From Deferribacter desulfuricans SSM1 (lineage in GTDB: Bacteria > Chrysiogenota > Deferribacteres > Deferribacterales > Deferribacteraceae), in assembly GCF_000010985.1 (NCBI RefSeq), contig NC_013939.1, forward strand, positions 1,951,501 through 2,015,500: DNA of 64,000 bases, read 5' to 3'. The notes under the pieces are model-generated. The model did no database searches, was not told the DNA's origin, and worked only from the letters and a program-made list of their open reading frames with translations. Shown here in pieces: positions 17,323-26,515 of the stretch (positions are counted from its first letter, which is position 1; each line of letters begins with the position of its first letter). Position numbers and translations under genes: made by a program.

Positions 17323-18999
17323 ATGCAAAAATTTTTTTGCTCAAAAGATTGCCCTGACTGTTGCCCTTTTTCCGTAGATGAAAAGGGCAATTTTTTCTAT
17401 ATAAACAAAATCAATGGCTTTAAAAATTTTCTCTGCATAAAGCTAAAAAAATTTTATGAGCGTGAAGTTTTAACTGACGATTACTCTTTTATAAAAATTG
17501 ATAATAAAACAGTTAAGAAAAATTTTGATGAAGTCTGTAAAATCACAGCACAATTTTTAAAAGAAAATGCTGATAAAAATATCCTTTATCTTAGAGGAAG
17601 TGGTAGCCTTGGGTATTATATGAGCTACTATGATCTTATTTTTCAGCAGTTTGAAAACTGCTACTTCGTTGATGGGAGTCTTTGCGATGAAACTGGTATT
17701 ACAGCTCACATAGAAGATTTTGGAAATATAACAAACCCTGACATTAAAAACTTAGAGTTAGTTGACAATATAATCCTTTTTGGGAAAAACTGCAAAGTAA
17801 CAAGCCCACATCTTTATGCTTATCTAAAGACATTAAAAAAGAAAGGTAAAAAAATAATCTATATCGACCCGATTAAATCAGAAACAGTAAAACTGGCTGA
17901 TAAATTTATAAGAATAAACCCTGCTACTGATGGAATCCTTGTAGTAAATATTATCAATATCTTACAAAATAAACAAGTGGATAAAAATTTTGAAAAAATA
18001 ACAAATGTAAAAACTGAAGATTTATTTTATTTAGCTGATATTTTCAAAAAAGGTAAAACCGGCATAATAACTGGTATGGGGCTTCAAAGATACACAAATG
18101 GAAAAAACATTATCAACTGGATAAATCATTTAGCTGTAATAACAGATAACCTTGACTATCTTTACTTTGGCAGATCATCTAAAGAAAGTTTTGAAAAACC
18201 AACAGTTTTACCTAAAAAGAAAATTAAAATTTATGAAATCTCTAAATTCTTAGAAAAAGGCTTTTTTGATATTATAGTCATTGTAGCTGCAAACCCTTTA
18301 GTTACTCACCCCACATCAAATCTTTGGCATAAAGCTTTGAAAAATTCTAAAGTTATCGTCATAGATACAAATTTTACAGAGACATCAAGATTTGCTGACT
18401 TTTTCATAAAAGTAGGCGGGATGTTTGCTCAACCTGATGCTATGGGAAGTTATTTTTTCAATTTTGACAATTTTAGAGAAAAACCAATTGCTACATTAAA
18501 CAACGATATCGATGTAATTAAATCACTTGCAAAACACCTAAACATTAATATCGAAATACCAAAAATAAGCAACATCCCTTTAACTAAAAAATCACTAAAG
18601 AGAGTTTATAAAAAATCTTCTGCTCCAAAATTAGAAAAGCCTTATATTGAAACCAATAAATTTAGACTTATTACCTGCTCAAACTATTTCTATTTAAATT
18701 CCCAGCTTGCTGAAAACTATCAAAAAGAAGATGTTTGTTATATAAGTATTTCTGACTCTCTAAATTTGAATATCAATGATGGAGATGAAATTGTTCTTCA
18801 AAACTATTTGGGCAAAGTAAAAGTTAAAGCAAAAATAAGTGATAAAGTTAGCGCTGGTTATATTATGATTTATAAAAATAGATGTTATGACAACCAACCC
18901 CTTAATCTCTTGACAAAATCTATTCCTACTGATAGTGATAATGCGGTTGCAATTTACGATACTTTTGTCGAGGTAAAAAAAGCGTATGAAAAAATTTAA
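17323..18999 (+). CDS. Molybdopterin oxidoreductase family protein
   Basis: A 558-residue member of the DMSO reductase superfamily. The N-terminal [4Fe-4S] motif follows the CxxxDCPDxC style: CSKDCPDCC (Cys6, Cys10, Cys14) with a fourth ligand at Cys38. The cofactor-binding middle contains RGSGSLGYY, VDGSLCDETG (Cys121 as possible molybdenum ligand) and a C-terminal dinucleotide-binding domain. At 558 residues it is shorter than most family members (700 or more). No Tat signal is present, so it is cytoplasmic. The substrate is unknown; sulfur-gene neighbours make a sulfur compound an inference only. It overlaps the next gene by 14 bases. Confidence 0.82.
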   Translation: MQKFFCSKDCPDCCPFSVDEKGNFFYINKINGFKNFLCIKLKKFYEREVLTDDYSFIKIDNKTVKKNFDEVCKITAQFLKENADKNILYLRGSGSLGYYMSYYDLIFQQFENCYFVDGSLCDETGITAHIEDFGNITNPDIKNLELVDNIILFGKNCKVTSPHLYAYLKTLKKKGKKIIYIDPIKSETVKLADKFIRINPATDGILVVNIINILQNKQVDKNFEKITNVKTEDLFYLADIFKKGKTGIITGMGLQRYTNGKNIINWINHLAVITDNLDYLYFGRSSKESFEKPTVLPKKKIKIYEISKFLEKGFFDIIVIVAANPLVTHPTSNLWHKALKNSKVIVIDTNFTETSRFADFFIKVGGMFAQPDAMGSYFFNFDNFREKPIATLNNDIDVIKSLAKHLNINIEIPKISNIPLTKKSLKRVYKKSSAPKLEKPYIETNKFRLITCSNYFYLNSQLAENYQKEDVCYISISDSLNLNINDGDEIVLQNYLGKVKVKAKISDKVSAGYIMIYKNRCYDNQPLNLLTKSIPTDSDNAVAIYDTFVEVKKAYEKI

Positions 19000-19243
19000 C
19001 AAATATTTTGGCGGGGAATATCTTAAATACTGGTATACAGCTTTTGTAATAATAGTAATATTAATGCTTCTTATCAGTTATAACAACAGATCAGTAGATA
19101 AATATGAGCTATACATATTTGATAATAATGGAAAACTTGTAGAAAAAATCATAATTACTAAAGAAGAGTACAAAAATTTAGAAGGTAAACTACCAATTAC
19201 AAAAGCTTTGAAACCCATTAAAAAATTTAGCTTTCTACCATGA
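18986..19243 (+). CDS. Small single-pass membrane protein, unknown function
   Basis: An 85-residue protein I do not recognise. One membrane segment (about residues 16-32, YTAFVIIVILMLLISY) follows a short positively charged N-terminus. A charged soluble domain of about 50 residues follows, containing YELYIFDNNGKLVEKI. It overlaps the molybdoenzyme gene by 14 bases and the desulfurase by 4, so it is translated with them. Positive-inside reading suggests the soluble tail faces the periplasm. It could anchor a partner at the membrane, but nothing shows that directly. Confidence 0.7.
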   Translation: MKKFNKYFGGEYLKYWYTAFVIIVILMLLISYNNRSVDKYELYIFDNNGKLVEKIIITKEEYKNLEGKLPITKALKPIKKFSFLP

Positions 19244-20346
19244 CCTATCTTGATTTCTCTGCAACAACTCCAATTTACAAAGAAATAGCAAACGATTTAC
19301 CCTCAATTGCACTACAATATCCATTTAACCCTTCTGGTAGATATAAAGAAGCAATAAAAACAAAGAATTTTTATGAAAATCAGAGAAAATATATTGCGGA
19401 TTATCTAAATGTTTCTGCTGATAATATCGTTTTTACATCATCTGCTACAGAATCAAATAATACTGTTTTAAAAGGTCTAAATTATAAAGATAGAAGCAAA
19501 GTTATAATTTGGGCTCTTGAACACAAATCAGTATTAAAGCAGGATAAATTTTTAAAAGATTTAGGTGCAGACATCCACATCATAAATAACAGAAAACCCT
19601 TTATCACAAAAGATACAATTCTTCCCTATCTTGATAGTAATACTAAAATTGTATGTATAATGCATGTAAATAATGAACTTGGCTCATTAAACAATATTGA
19701 AGAGATTGCTGAAGCTATCAAAAGCTTTGATAGAAATATTTTGATTATGTGTGATATGGTGCAGAGCTTTGGTAAAACAAAGCTAAATCTTGAGAATATA
19801 GATTTTGCCACTTTTAGCAGCCATAAAATTGGAGGATTGAGAGGGATCGCTGGTTTATACATAAAAAATAAAGATATCATCCACCCTTTGATTGAAGGTG
19901 GCGGACAGGAAAACAATATAAGAAGTGGTACCGAAAATGTGCTCGGCGCCTATTCATTTGCAAAAGCCTTAGAAATTACTAAGAAGAAATTTAATGCTAA
20001 CTGGGATAAATTAGAAACAATAAGAAATGATTTAGTAGATTTTTGCAAGAAAAATGGTTTTGTAATAAACTCCCCTGAAAATTCTGTGCCTTATATTTTC
20101 AACTTTTCCACTTTAAAATTACCAAGTGAAGCTGTAATTAATTACCTTTCTGACAATGATATTGCAATTTCAAGTGGCTCAGCCTGTGATAGAGGAAAAA
20201 GCTCTTCAGTACTTAAAAATCTTGGTTTTTCTGATATCATAGTAAATACTTCTTTGAGAGTATCCATTCATCCTGATACCACTTTTGAAGAAATAGATTG
20301 TTTTAAAAATAAGCTTTTAGAGTGCATAGATAGGTTTGCTATATGA
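19240..20346 (+). CDS. Cysteine desulfurase (NifS/IscS family)
   Basis: A 368-residue pyridoxal-phosphate enzyme that takes sulfur from cysteine and holds it as a persulfide. Visible are LDFSATTPI at the N-terminus, a cofactor-stacking His in EHKS (His95), the PLP Lys196 in SSHKIGG, GGQENNIRSGTEN, and the catalytic Cys316 in SSGSACDRG. The short loop around the Cys fits class I. No iscU or nifU scaffold is nearby; the next gene is thiI, overlapping by 4 bases, so the desulfurase most likely feeds tRNA thiolation, as with the Bacillus NifZ-ThiI pair. Confidence 0.93.
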   Translation: MTYLDFSATTPIYKEIANDLPSIALQYPFNPSGRYKEAIKTKNFYENQRKYIADYLNVSADNIVFTSSATESNNTVLKGLNYKDRSKVIIWALEHKSVLKQDKFLKDLGADIHIINNRKPFITKDTILPYLDSNTKIVCIMHVNNELGSLNNIEEIAEAIKSFDRNILIMCDMVQSFGKTKLNLENIDFATFSSHKIGGLRGIAGLYIKNKDIIHPLIEGGGQENNIRSGTENVLGAYSFAKALEITKKKFNANWDKLETIRNDLVDFCKKNGFVINSPENSVPYIFNFSTLKLPSEAVINYLSDNDIAISSGSACDRGKSSSVLKNLGFSDIIVNTSLRVSIHPDTTFEEIDCFKNKLLECIDRFAI

Positions 20347-21512
20347 AAAAGATTTTAGTTTTCAACTACTCTGAAATATCTCTAAAAAAAAAGAATAGAA
20401 AATTTTTTGAAGATAAACTTTATCACCATATAAACAATATAGCTAAATATTTTAATCTTGGAAAAACCTGGTTTATAAGAGGTCGCTTTTATTTAGAAAT
20501 AGATAATGAATCTCAACTGCAAAAAAGTCTGGAATACTTTGAAAAAATCTTCGGGATTCAATCAATCTTTCTTGGATACAAAACAGATAAAGATTTTGAT
20601 AAAATCTGTTTAGCTGCAAAAGCGCTTACAATAGAAAAAAAAGGTGTAAAAACTTTTAAAATCAAAGCAAAAAGAGCAGATAAAAGTTTTCCCATAAACT
20701 CTATGGAAATAAATAGAGAGCTTGGTGGCTATATTTTAGATAATTTTCCAGAACTAACTGTTGATGTCCATACCCCAGACATGGAGATAATTGTAGAAAT
20801 TCACAAAAACTTTAGCTTTATCATGACTAAAATCATTGATTGTATTGGTGGACTCCCTTATGGTTCTGCAGGAAAGGTTGTTTCCCTTTTATCAGGAGGG
20901 ATAGATTCACCTGTTGCCACATGGCTTATGATGAAAAGAGGGTGCGAAGTTATACCATTACATTTTCATACTCCGCCATATACTGGTAACAAATTAACCG
21001 ATAAAATTGAAAGACTTGTAAAAACACTCTCTCTTTATAGTGTAAATGGGATTACACTTTATATGATTAATTTTACTCAAATACAGATTGCCATTAAAAA
21101 ATATGCCCATGATAAATTTACTACAATACTTTCTCGAAGATTTATGCTTAAAATTGCAAATAATATAGCTACAAATTTAAATGCATTAGGTATAATCACA
21201 GGTGATGCTTTAGGCCAAGTGGCAAGTCAAACTTTAGAAAATCTTTATTGTGTAAATGAAGCTTCAAACCTACCTGTTTTTAGACCATTGATAGGTTTTG
21301 ATAAACAGGAGATAGAAAATCTTGCAAAAAAAATTGGCACTTACCCCATATCGATTGAAGAAGGGATAGATTGTTGTCATCTATTCTCACCAAAAAATCC
21401 TGAAACAAGGGGTAAAATTGATATGGTAAAAGAGGAAGAAGAAAAAGTTTTGAAAGCTCTAAATTATGAACTCCCTTATGAAATCGAAACGAAACATATC
21501 ACCCCTTTTTAA
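20343..21512 (+). CDS. thiI: tRNA 4-thiouridine synthetase ThiI (no rhodanese domain)
   Basis: A 389-residue tRNA sulfurtransferase making 4-thiouridine at position 8. It has an N-terminal ferredoxin-like and THUMP region (about residues 1-165), the PP-loop ATPase motif SLLSGGIDSPVATWLM, IPLHFHTPPYTG, GDALGQVASQTLENL and the C-terminal CCHLFSPKNP. The rhodanese domain found in enteric ThiI is absent; such short forms take persulfide directly from a dedicated desulfurase, which is the gene just upstream. The start overlaps the desulfurase stop (ATGA). Confidence 0.94.
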   Translation: MKKILVFNYSEISLKKKNRKFFEDKLYHHINNIAKYFNLGKTWFIRGRFYLEIDNESQLQKSLEYFEKIFGIQSIFLGYKTDKDFDKICLAAKALTIEKKGVKTFKIKAKRADKSFPINSMEINRELGGYILDNFPELTVDVHTPDMEIIVEIHKNFSFIMTKIIDCIGGLPYGSAGKVVSLLSGGIDSPVATWLMMKRGCEVIPLHFHTPPYTGNKLTDKIERLVKTLSLYSVNGITLYMINFTQIQIAIKKYAHDKFTTILSRRFMLKIANNIATNLNALGIITGDALGQVASQTLENLYCVNEASNLPVFRPLIGFDKQEIENLAKKIGTYPISIEEGIDCCHLFSPKNPETRGKIDMVKEEEEKVLKALNYELPYEIETKHITPF

Positions 21513-21527
21513 ATTAAAAATTTTCTG

Positions 21528-21555
21528 TTGATTTTATCTAAAAAAAGTATTTAAT
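21528..21555 (+). promoter_or_regulatory. Candidate promoter of the glmU-gatA gene run
   Basis: TTGATT (21528-21533), 16 bases, TTTAAT (21550-21555), in the 76-base gap after thiI. No terminator hairpin precedes it, so it may add to read-through from upstream. Confidence 0.45.
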
Positions 21556-21588
21556 CTTAAAGATTGATATTTTCTAGGAGGGTTTAGT

Positions 21589-22956
21589 ATGAATATACTT
21601 ACCATAATCCTTGCTGCTGGAAAAGGGACTAGGATGAAATCAAAAAAAGAGAAAGTCTTACACAAAGTAGCTGGAAAACCTATGATTGATTATGTGATAG
21701 ATACTGCCAAAAATGTGTCCAATAAAATAATTGTTGTTGTAAACAACGAACAACAAGAACTAATAAGCCATTTACAAAACAAAAATATAGATTTTGCCTT
21801 TCAAGAAAATCAGCTTGGCACAGGGGATGCTGTCAAAGCAGCAGTTAAAACTATATCTGAGTATAATGGAAAAGTATTGATACTTTGCGGAGACATGCCA
21901 TTGGTAGAAGCTGAAACATTAAAGGAATTTATAGATAAGGGTAAAGAGAATAAAGTATCCTTAATCTCCACATTCATGGATGATCCTACAGGATATGGAC
22001 GAATAATTAGAGATGGTAAAAAAGATTTTTTAAAAATTGTAGAGGAAAAGGATGCCAATGAGTTAGAAAAAAAGATTAACGAAATAAACACTGGGATTTA
22101 CTTAGTTGATTTTCAATATTTAAAAGCTGCTCTAGAAAAATTAAATAATAACAATGCGCAAGGGGAATATTATCTTACTGACATTGTTGAACCAGGTAGC
22201 TTTGTTTTTCCAGTGGAAGAAAGCGAACAATTTATCGGAATAAATGATAGAATAGCACTAACTCATGCGTCAAAGATAATTTATCGTAAAAGGGCTCTAA
22301 ACTTTATGAAAAATGGGGTAACAATAATTGATCCAGAAACCTGCTATATTGATGAAAATGTAAAAATTGAAAACGATGTTACAATTTATCCAAATGTTTA
22401 CCTTGAAGGCAACACCACAATAGAAGAAGGGTGCACAATCTATCCAGGGGTTAGAATAATAGATAGCATAATAAAGCAAAACTGCACAATAAAGGATAAT
22501 ACCCTGATAGAAGAATCTAATGTTGGGGAAAACTCCACAATAGGCCCAATGGCACATCTTAGACCTGGCTCTATTTTAGAGGGGGATAACAAAATAGGTA
22601 ATTTCGTAGAAACCAAAAAAATTACCTTTGGCAAAGGGTCAAAAGCAAGTCATCTAACCTATCTTGGAGATGCAGAAATAGGTAAAAATGTAAATGTGGG
22701 TTGTGGAACTATTACCTGCAACTATGATGGATTTTCTAAACATAAAACAGTAATAGGTGATGATGTATTCGTTGGTAGCGATGTACAGTTTGTAGCTCCA
22801 GTGAAGATAGGTAAAGGCGCTCTCATTGCAGCTGGTTCAACAATTACTAAAGATGTACCAGAAGATGCCCTAGCTATTACAAGAGCTGAGCAAAAAAATA
22901 TTGAAGGGTGGGTTCCTAAGTGGAAAGCCAAAAAATCTAAAAAGCAGGAGAAATAA
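21589..22956 (+). CDS. glmU: Bifunctional GlcN-1-P acetyltransferase / GlcNAc-1-P uridylyltransferase
   Basis: A 455-residue enzyme making UDP-GlcNAc for peptidoglycan and lipopolysaccharide. The N-terminal uridylyltransferase shows LAAGKGTRMKSKKEKVLHKV and LCGDMPLVE. The C-terminal left-handed beta helix (from about residue 250) has many hexapeptide repeats, then GPMAHLRPGS, GNFVETKK, CNYDGFSKHKTVIGD and GAGSTIT-like AAGSTITKDVPEDAL. The length is normal. The ATG follows TAGGAGGG. It is followed after 2 bases by glmS, grouping two steps of the same pathway; glmM is not in the window. Confidence 0.97.
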   Translation: MNILTIILAAGKGTRMKSKKEKVLHKVAGKPMIDYVIDTAKNVSNKIIVVVNNEQQELISHLQNKNIDFAFQENQLGTGDAVKAAVKTISEYNGKVLILCGDMPLVEAETLKEFIDKGKENKVSLISTFMDDPTGYGRIIRDGKKDFLKIVEEKDANELEKKINEINTGIYLVDFQYLKAALEKLNNNNAQGEYYLTDIVEPGSFVFPVEESEQFIGINDRIALTHASKIIYRKRALNFMKNGVTIIDPETCYIDENVKIENDVTIYPNVYLEGNTTIEEGCTIYPGVRIIDSIIKQNCTIKDNTLIEESNVGENSTIGPMAHLRPGSILEGDNKIGNFVETKKITFGKGSKASHLTYLGDAEIGKNVNVGCGTITCNYDGFSKHKTVIGDDVFVGSDVQFVAPVKIGKGALIAAGSTITKDVPEDALAITRAEQKNIEGWVPKWKAKKSKKQEK

Positions 22957-22958
22957 AT

Positions 22959-24773
22959 ATGTGTGGTATTGTAGGTTTTATTGGGAATAGACAGGCAAAA
23001 GATGTATTAATCGAGGGATTAGCAAGATTAGAATATAGAGGGTACGACTCAGCAGGTATCGCTGTTTTAAACAAAGGTGAAATTGAAATTTATAGGTCAA
23101 AAGGGAAATTATCTGTTTTAAAAGAGCTGATCAGCGATAAAAAAATAGATAGCAAAATAGGTATAGGGCATACAAGATGGGCGACACACGGTAAGCCATC
23201 AGATGAAAACGCTCACCCACACAAATCAAAACGAATTGCTCTTGTCCATAATGGTATAATAGAAAATTACTTACAGTTAAAAAATGAGCTTATCGACAAA
23301 GGTTATGAATTTTCCTCTGAAACTGACACTGAGGTAATTGCTCATCTAATTGATAGCCTATATAAAGATAATCTTTTTGAAGCTGTCAAAAACGCCATAA
23401 AAAAGCTCAAAGGCTCCTATGCTATAGCAGTAATTTCTGAAAATGAACCAGATAAAATAGTTGTAGCAAGATATGATAGCCCACTTGTTATAGGGGTTGG
23501 CGAAAATGAGATGTTTACAGCAAGCGATATCCCAGCTGTGTTGAGTTACACAAGAAAGTTTATCTTTTTGGAAGAAGGGGATGTGGCAACACTCACAAAA
23601 AACTCTGTCTATATTGAAAATAACGGCAAAGAGGTAAAAAGGGAGATAAAGGTTATAGATTGGAATCCTGTAATGGCAGAAAAGGCTGGATATAAACACT
23701 TTATGCTAAAGGAGATTTATGAGCAGCCAAGAGCAATCATAGATACAATAAGAGGGAAATACTCATTAGAAGAAGGTGAAATTTATTTTGGTGAAGTGGA
23801 TTATGAAACAATAAAAGATATAGAAAAGATAACTATTGTGGCCTGTGGTACTAGCTGGCATGCAGGTCTTGTTGGTAAATTTTACATCGAAAATTTTGCA
23901 AAGATACCAGTAGAAGTAGATATAGCATCAGAATTTAGATATAGAAACCCTATCGCTACAAATAAAACCCTTTTGATCCCCATATCTCAATCAGGGGAGA
24001 CTGCAGATACAATAGCAGCTCTCAGGATGAGTAAAAAGATGGGTGCGAAAGTTGTATCTATTTGCAATGTGGTGGGCTCCACAATAGCAAGGGAATCAGA
24101 TGGAGTAATTTATACCCATGCTGGTCCAGAGATAGGTGTAGCATCAACAAAAGCTTTTACCACCCAGCTTGCTTCATTATTTCTTTTTGCATTATTCCTT
24201 GGTCAAAAGAAAGGGGTATTAGAAAAAAGTGAAATAAAATCTATTTTAAACGATTTGATACAACTACCAGAAAAGATTGAAGAAGTTTTAAAACATGACA
24301 AACAGATAGAGGATATAGCAAAAGAGTTTGTAAGATATAAAAACTTTTTATATCTTGGAAGACATTACAATTATCCAATAGCCCTTGAAGGGGCTTTAAA
24401 ATTAAAAGAGATTTCGTATATTCATGCTGAGGGTTACCCTGCAGGAGAGATGAAACATGGCCCAATAGCTCTGATAGACAAAGAGATGCCAGTATTTGTG
24501 TTGGGGACAAAATCTAGAGTATATGACAAGATACTTGCAAATGTTGAAGAGGTAAAGGCAAGGGATGGGATTGTGATATCCACTGTTACTAAAGGGGATA
24601 AAGATATCATATCCAAATCTGATTATAGTTTTATACTGCCAGTCACATTAGAAGAGCTTACCCCATTTTTAAACTCAATAATAATTCAGCTTTTTGCTTA
24701 TCATGCGTCTAATCTGCTTGGGCTTGATGTGGATCAGCCAAGAAATCTTGCTAAAAGTGTGACGGTAGAATGA
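22959..24773 (+). CDS. glmS: Glutamine-fructose-6-phosphate aminotransferase
   Basis: A 604-residue enzyme making glucosamine-6-phosphate from fructose-6-phosphate and glutamine. The N-terminal glutaminase begins MCGIVGFIGNR with catalytic Cys2, then HTRWATHGKPSDENAHPH. Two SIS sugar-isomerase domains follow (CGTSWHAG, ISQSGETADT, HAGPEIGVASTKAFTTQ, EGALKLKEISYIHAEGYPAGE). It ends with the conserved DVDQPRNLAKSVTVE. Only 2 bases separate it from glmU, leaving no room for a glmS ribozyme. It overlaps the ClC gene by 4 bases. Confidence 0.98.
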   Translation: MCGIVGFIGNRQAKDVLIEGLARLEYRGYDSAGIAVLNKGEIEIYRSKGKLSVLKELISDKKIDSKIGIGHTRWATHGKPSDENAHPHKSKRIALVHNGIIENYLQLKNELIDKGYEFSSETDTEVIAHLIDSLYKDNLFEAVKNAIKKLKGSYAIAVISENEPDKIVVARYDSPLVIGVGENEMFTASDIPAVLSYTRKFIFLEEGDVATLTKNSVYIENNGKEVKREIKVIDWNPVMAEKAGYKHFMLKEIYEQPRAIIDTIRGKYSLEEGEIYFGEVDYETIKDIEKITIVACGTSWHAGLVGKFYIENFAKIPVEVDIASEFRYRNPIATNKTLLIPISQSGETADTIAALRMSKKMGAKVVSICNVVGSTIARESDGVIYTHAGPEIGVASTKAFTTQLASLFLFALFLGQKKGVLEKSEIKSILNDLIQLPEKIEEVLKHDKQIEDIAKEFVRYKNFLYLGRHYNYPIALEGALKLKEISYIHAEGYPAGEMKHGPIALIDKEMPVFVLGTKSRVYDKILANVEEVKARDGIVISTVTKGDKDIISKSDYSFILPVTLEELTPFLNSIIIQLFAYHASNLLGLDVDQPRNLAKSVTVE

Positions 24774-26515
24774 ACATAAAAAAATCTTTAAACAATTTCT
24801 TAAGTGATCATGAAGACTTATATCTTATACTGATTTCTACCCTTGTAGGATTATTGGCTGGATATGGTAACTTAATATTCCGATATATGATCGGTTTTAT
24901 ACAAAAATTTTTCTACGGTTCTGATTCTGAATATTTCTTACAGGTGTTAGAAAACGCTCAATTATACAAAATTATATTAATACCAGCAATTGGTGGGTTA
25001 TTAGTGGGTATTATTGCTATGATCTTTAAATCAGCAAAAGGGCACGGTGTCCCTGATGTGATAAAGGTTATAGCATTAAATAGATCCATTTCACCATTTG
25101 TAGCTGTAATCAAAACCGTTTCTTCTGCAATAACTCTTGGGACAGGTGGTTCAGCTGGTAGGGAAGGCCCCATAGTTCAAATAGGTGCAGCTTTAGGTTC
25201 AGGAGTAGGTAAACTCTTTAAATTTTCATCATCAAGGATGAAAAGCGTTATTGCTGCAGGTGCTGCAGGTGGTCTTGCTGCCACATTTAACGCTCCAATC
25301 GGTGGAGCAATGTTTGCAGCTGAAGTTTTACTTGGAGAATTTGGGATAAAGACATTTTCCCCTATTATTATTTCCTCTGTAGTAGCAACAACTATTTCAA
25401 GAGCATATTTAGGAAACAGTATCACATTTCTAGCTCCTCCTTATCAGGTTGTAAGCCCAATAGAGTTCATTTTCTATATCATTTTGGGCTTATGGTGTGC
25501 TGTTATTGGTGTAATGTTTATCAAAACCTTTTACTTCTTTGAAGAAAAATTTGAAAACTTAAAATTACCTTCTTTTGTCAAACCTGCCCTGGGTGGTTTA
25601 CTTCTTGGAGTTATGGGAATTTTTACAAAAGAGGTTATGGGCGTAGGTTATGATACCATAGATGATATTTTATATAGTAAAGCTCCATTTATCCTCATAT
25701 TTTTACTCATATTTCTAAAAATGGTGGCTACATCTTTAACATTAGGATCTGGTGGCTCAGGTGGGCTCTTTGTTCCTGCACTGTTTATTGGTGCGGCTGC
25801 TGGTGGAGTAGCAGGGACTGTTTTTCATACACTCTTTCCAACAATTACTGCAAATAGTGGCGCTTACGGGCTTGTGGCTATGAGTGCTATGCTTGCAGCT
25901 ACAATGAGAGCACCATTAACTGCAATATTGATAATCTTTGAAATAACAGGTAATTACCAAATTATTTTGCCCTTAATGTTATCTACCATTATTGCTCATA
26001 TTGCTGCTTCAGCTATCGAAAAAGAATCTATTTTTACTTGGATACTAACAAAACAGGGAGTAAGAATCAGAAAAGGTGCAGAAGAGCAAATTTTAGACTC
26101 TATAAAAGTTAAAGAAGTTATGTTAACAGACATTGTCACATTTAGAGAAAATACACCATTTAAAGAAATCTTAGAAGGGGTTAAGACAGCAAAACATATT
26201 TACTATCCAGTATTAAATTCTGAAGGTTACCTAACAGGTATGTTATCACTTGATGATATAAAAAGTGTGCTTTTTGAAGAAGGGTTGGAAGATATAGTTG
26301 TTGCCGGTGAAATCTGTACGAATAAAAACCTGATTTATGTATATCCTGAAGACACATTATCCACAGCGCTGAAAAAATTAGGTATTAAAGATTTGGGAGC
26401 AATTCCAGTAGTTGAAGATGAAAACGGAAAATTAAAATTGATTGGACTTCTAAGAAGAAGTGATATAATCCTAGCTTATAACAAAGCACTCACACAATTT
26501 ATGGAGAACAAATGA
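24770..26515 (+). CDS. ClC-family chloride channel/transporter with CBS domains
   Basis: A 581-residue membrane protein. The chloride-site motifs are clear: GHGVPDV for GxxxP, TGGSAGREGPIVQIG with the gating Glu, and GSGGSGGLFVPALFIGAAAGG. Two cytoplasmic CBS domains occupy about residues 440-575 (VKEVMLTDIVTF, IPVVEDENGKLKLIGLLRRSDI). The second proton-path Glu of E. coli ClC (Glu203 in IIEEM) seems to be Val here (AAEVLL), which would suggest a passive channel; this alignment was made by eye. It overlaps glmS and the helicase gene by 4 bases each. Confidence 0.92.
   Translation: MNIKKSLNNFLSDHEDLYLILISTLVGLLAGYGNLIFRYMIGFIQKFFYGSDSEYFLQVLENAQLYKIILIPAIGGLLVGIIAMIFKSAKGHGVPDVIKVIALNRSISPFVAVIKTVSSAITLGTGGSAGREGPIVQIGAALGSGVGKLFKFSSSRMKSVIAAGAAGGLAATFNAPIGGAMFAAEVLLGEFGIKTFSPIIISSVVATTISRAYLGNSITFLAPPYQVVSPIEFIFYIILGLWCAVIGVMFIKTFYFFEEKFENLKLPSFVKPALGGLLLGVMGIFTKEVMGVGYDTIDDILYSKAPFILIFLLIFLKMVATSLTLGSGGSGGLFVPALFIGAAAGGVAGTVFHTLFPTITANSGAYGLVAMSAMLAATMRAPLTAILIIFEITGNYQIILPLMLSTIIAHIAASAIEKESIFTWILTKQGVRIRKGAEEQILDSIKVKEVMLTDIVTFRENTPFKEILEGVKTAKHIYYPVLNSEGYLTGMLSLDDIKSVLFEEGLEDIVVAGEICTNKNLIYVYPEDTLSTALKKLGIKDLGAIPVVEDENGKLKLIGLLRRSDIILAYNKALTQFMENK

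Noticed and set aside
17323-18999. Formate dehydrogenase with selenocysteine
   Set aside because: No in-frame TGA occurs and the ligand position holds Cys121; the protein is also too short and lacks neighbouring fdh genes.
22940-22960. Possible glmS ribozyme upstream of glmS
   Set aside because: Only 2 bases separate glmU and glmS, so there is no space for the ribozyme.
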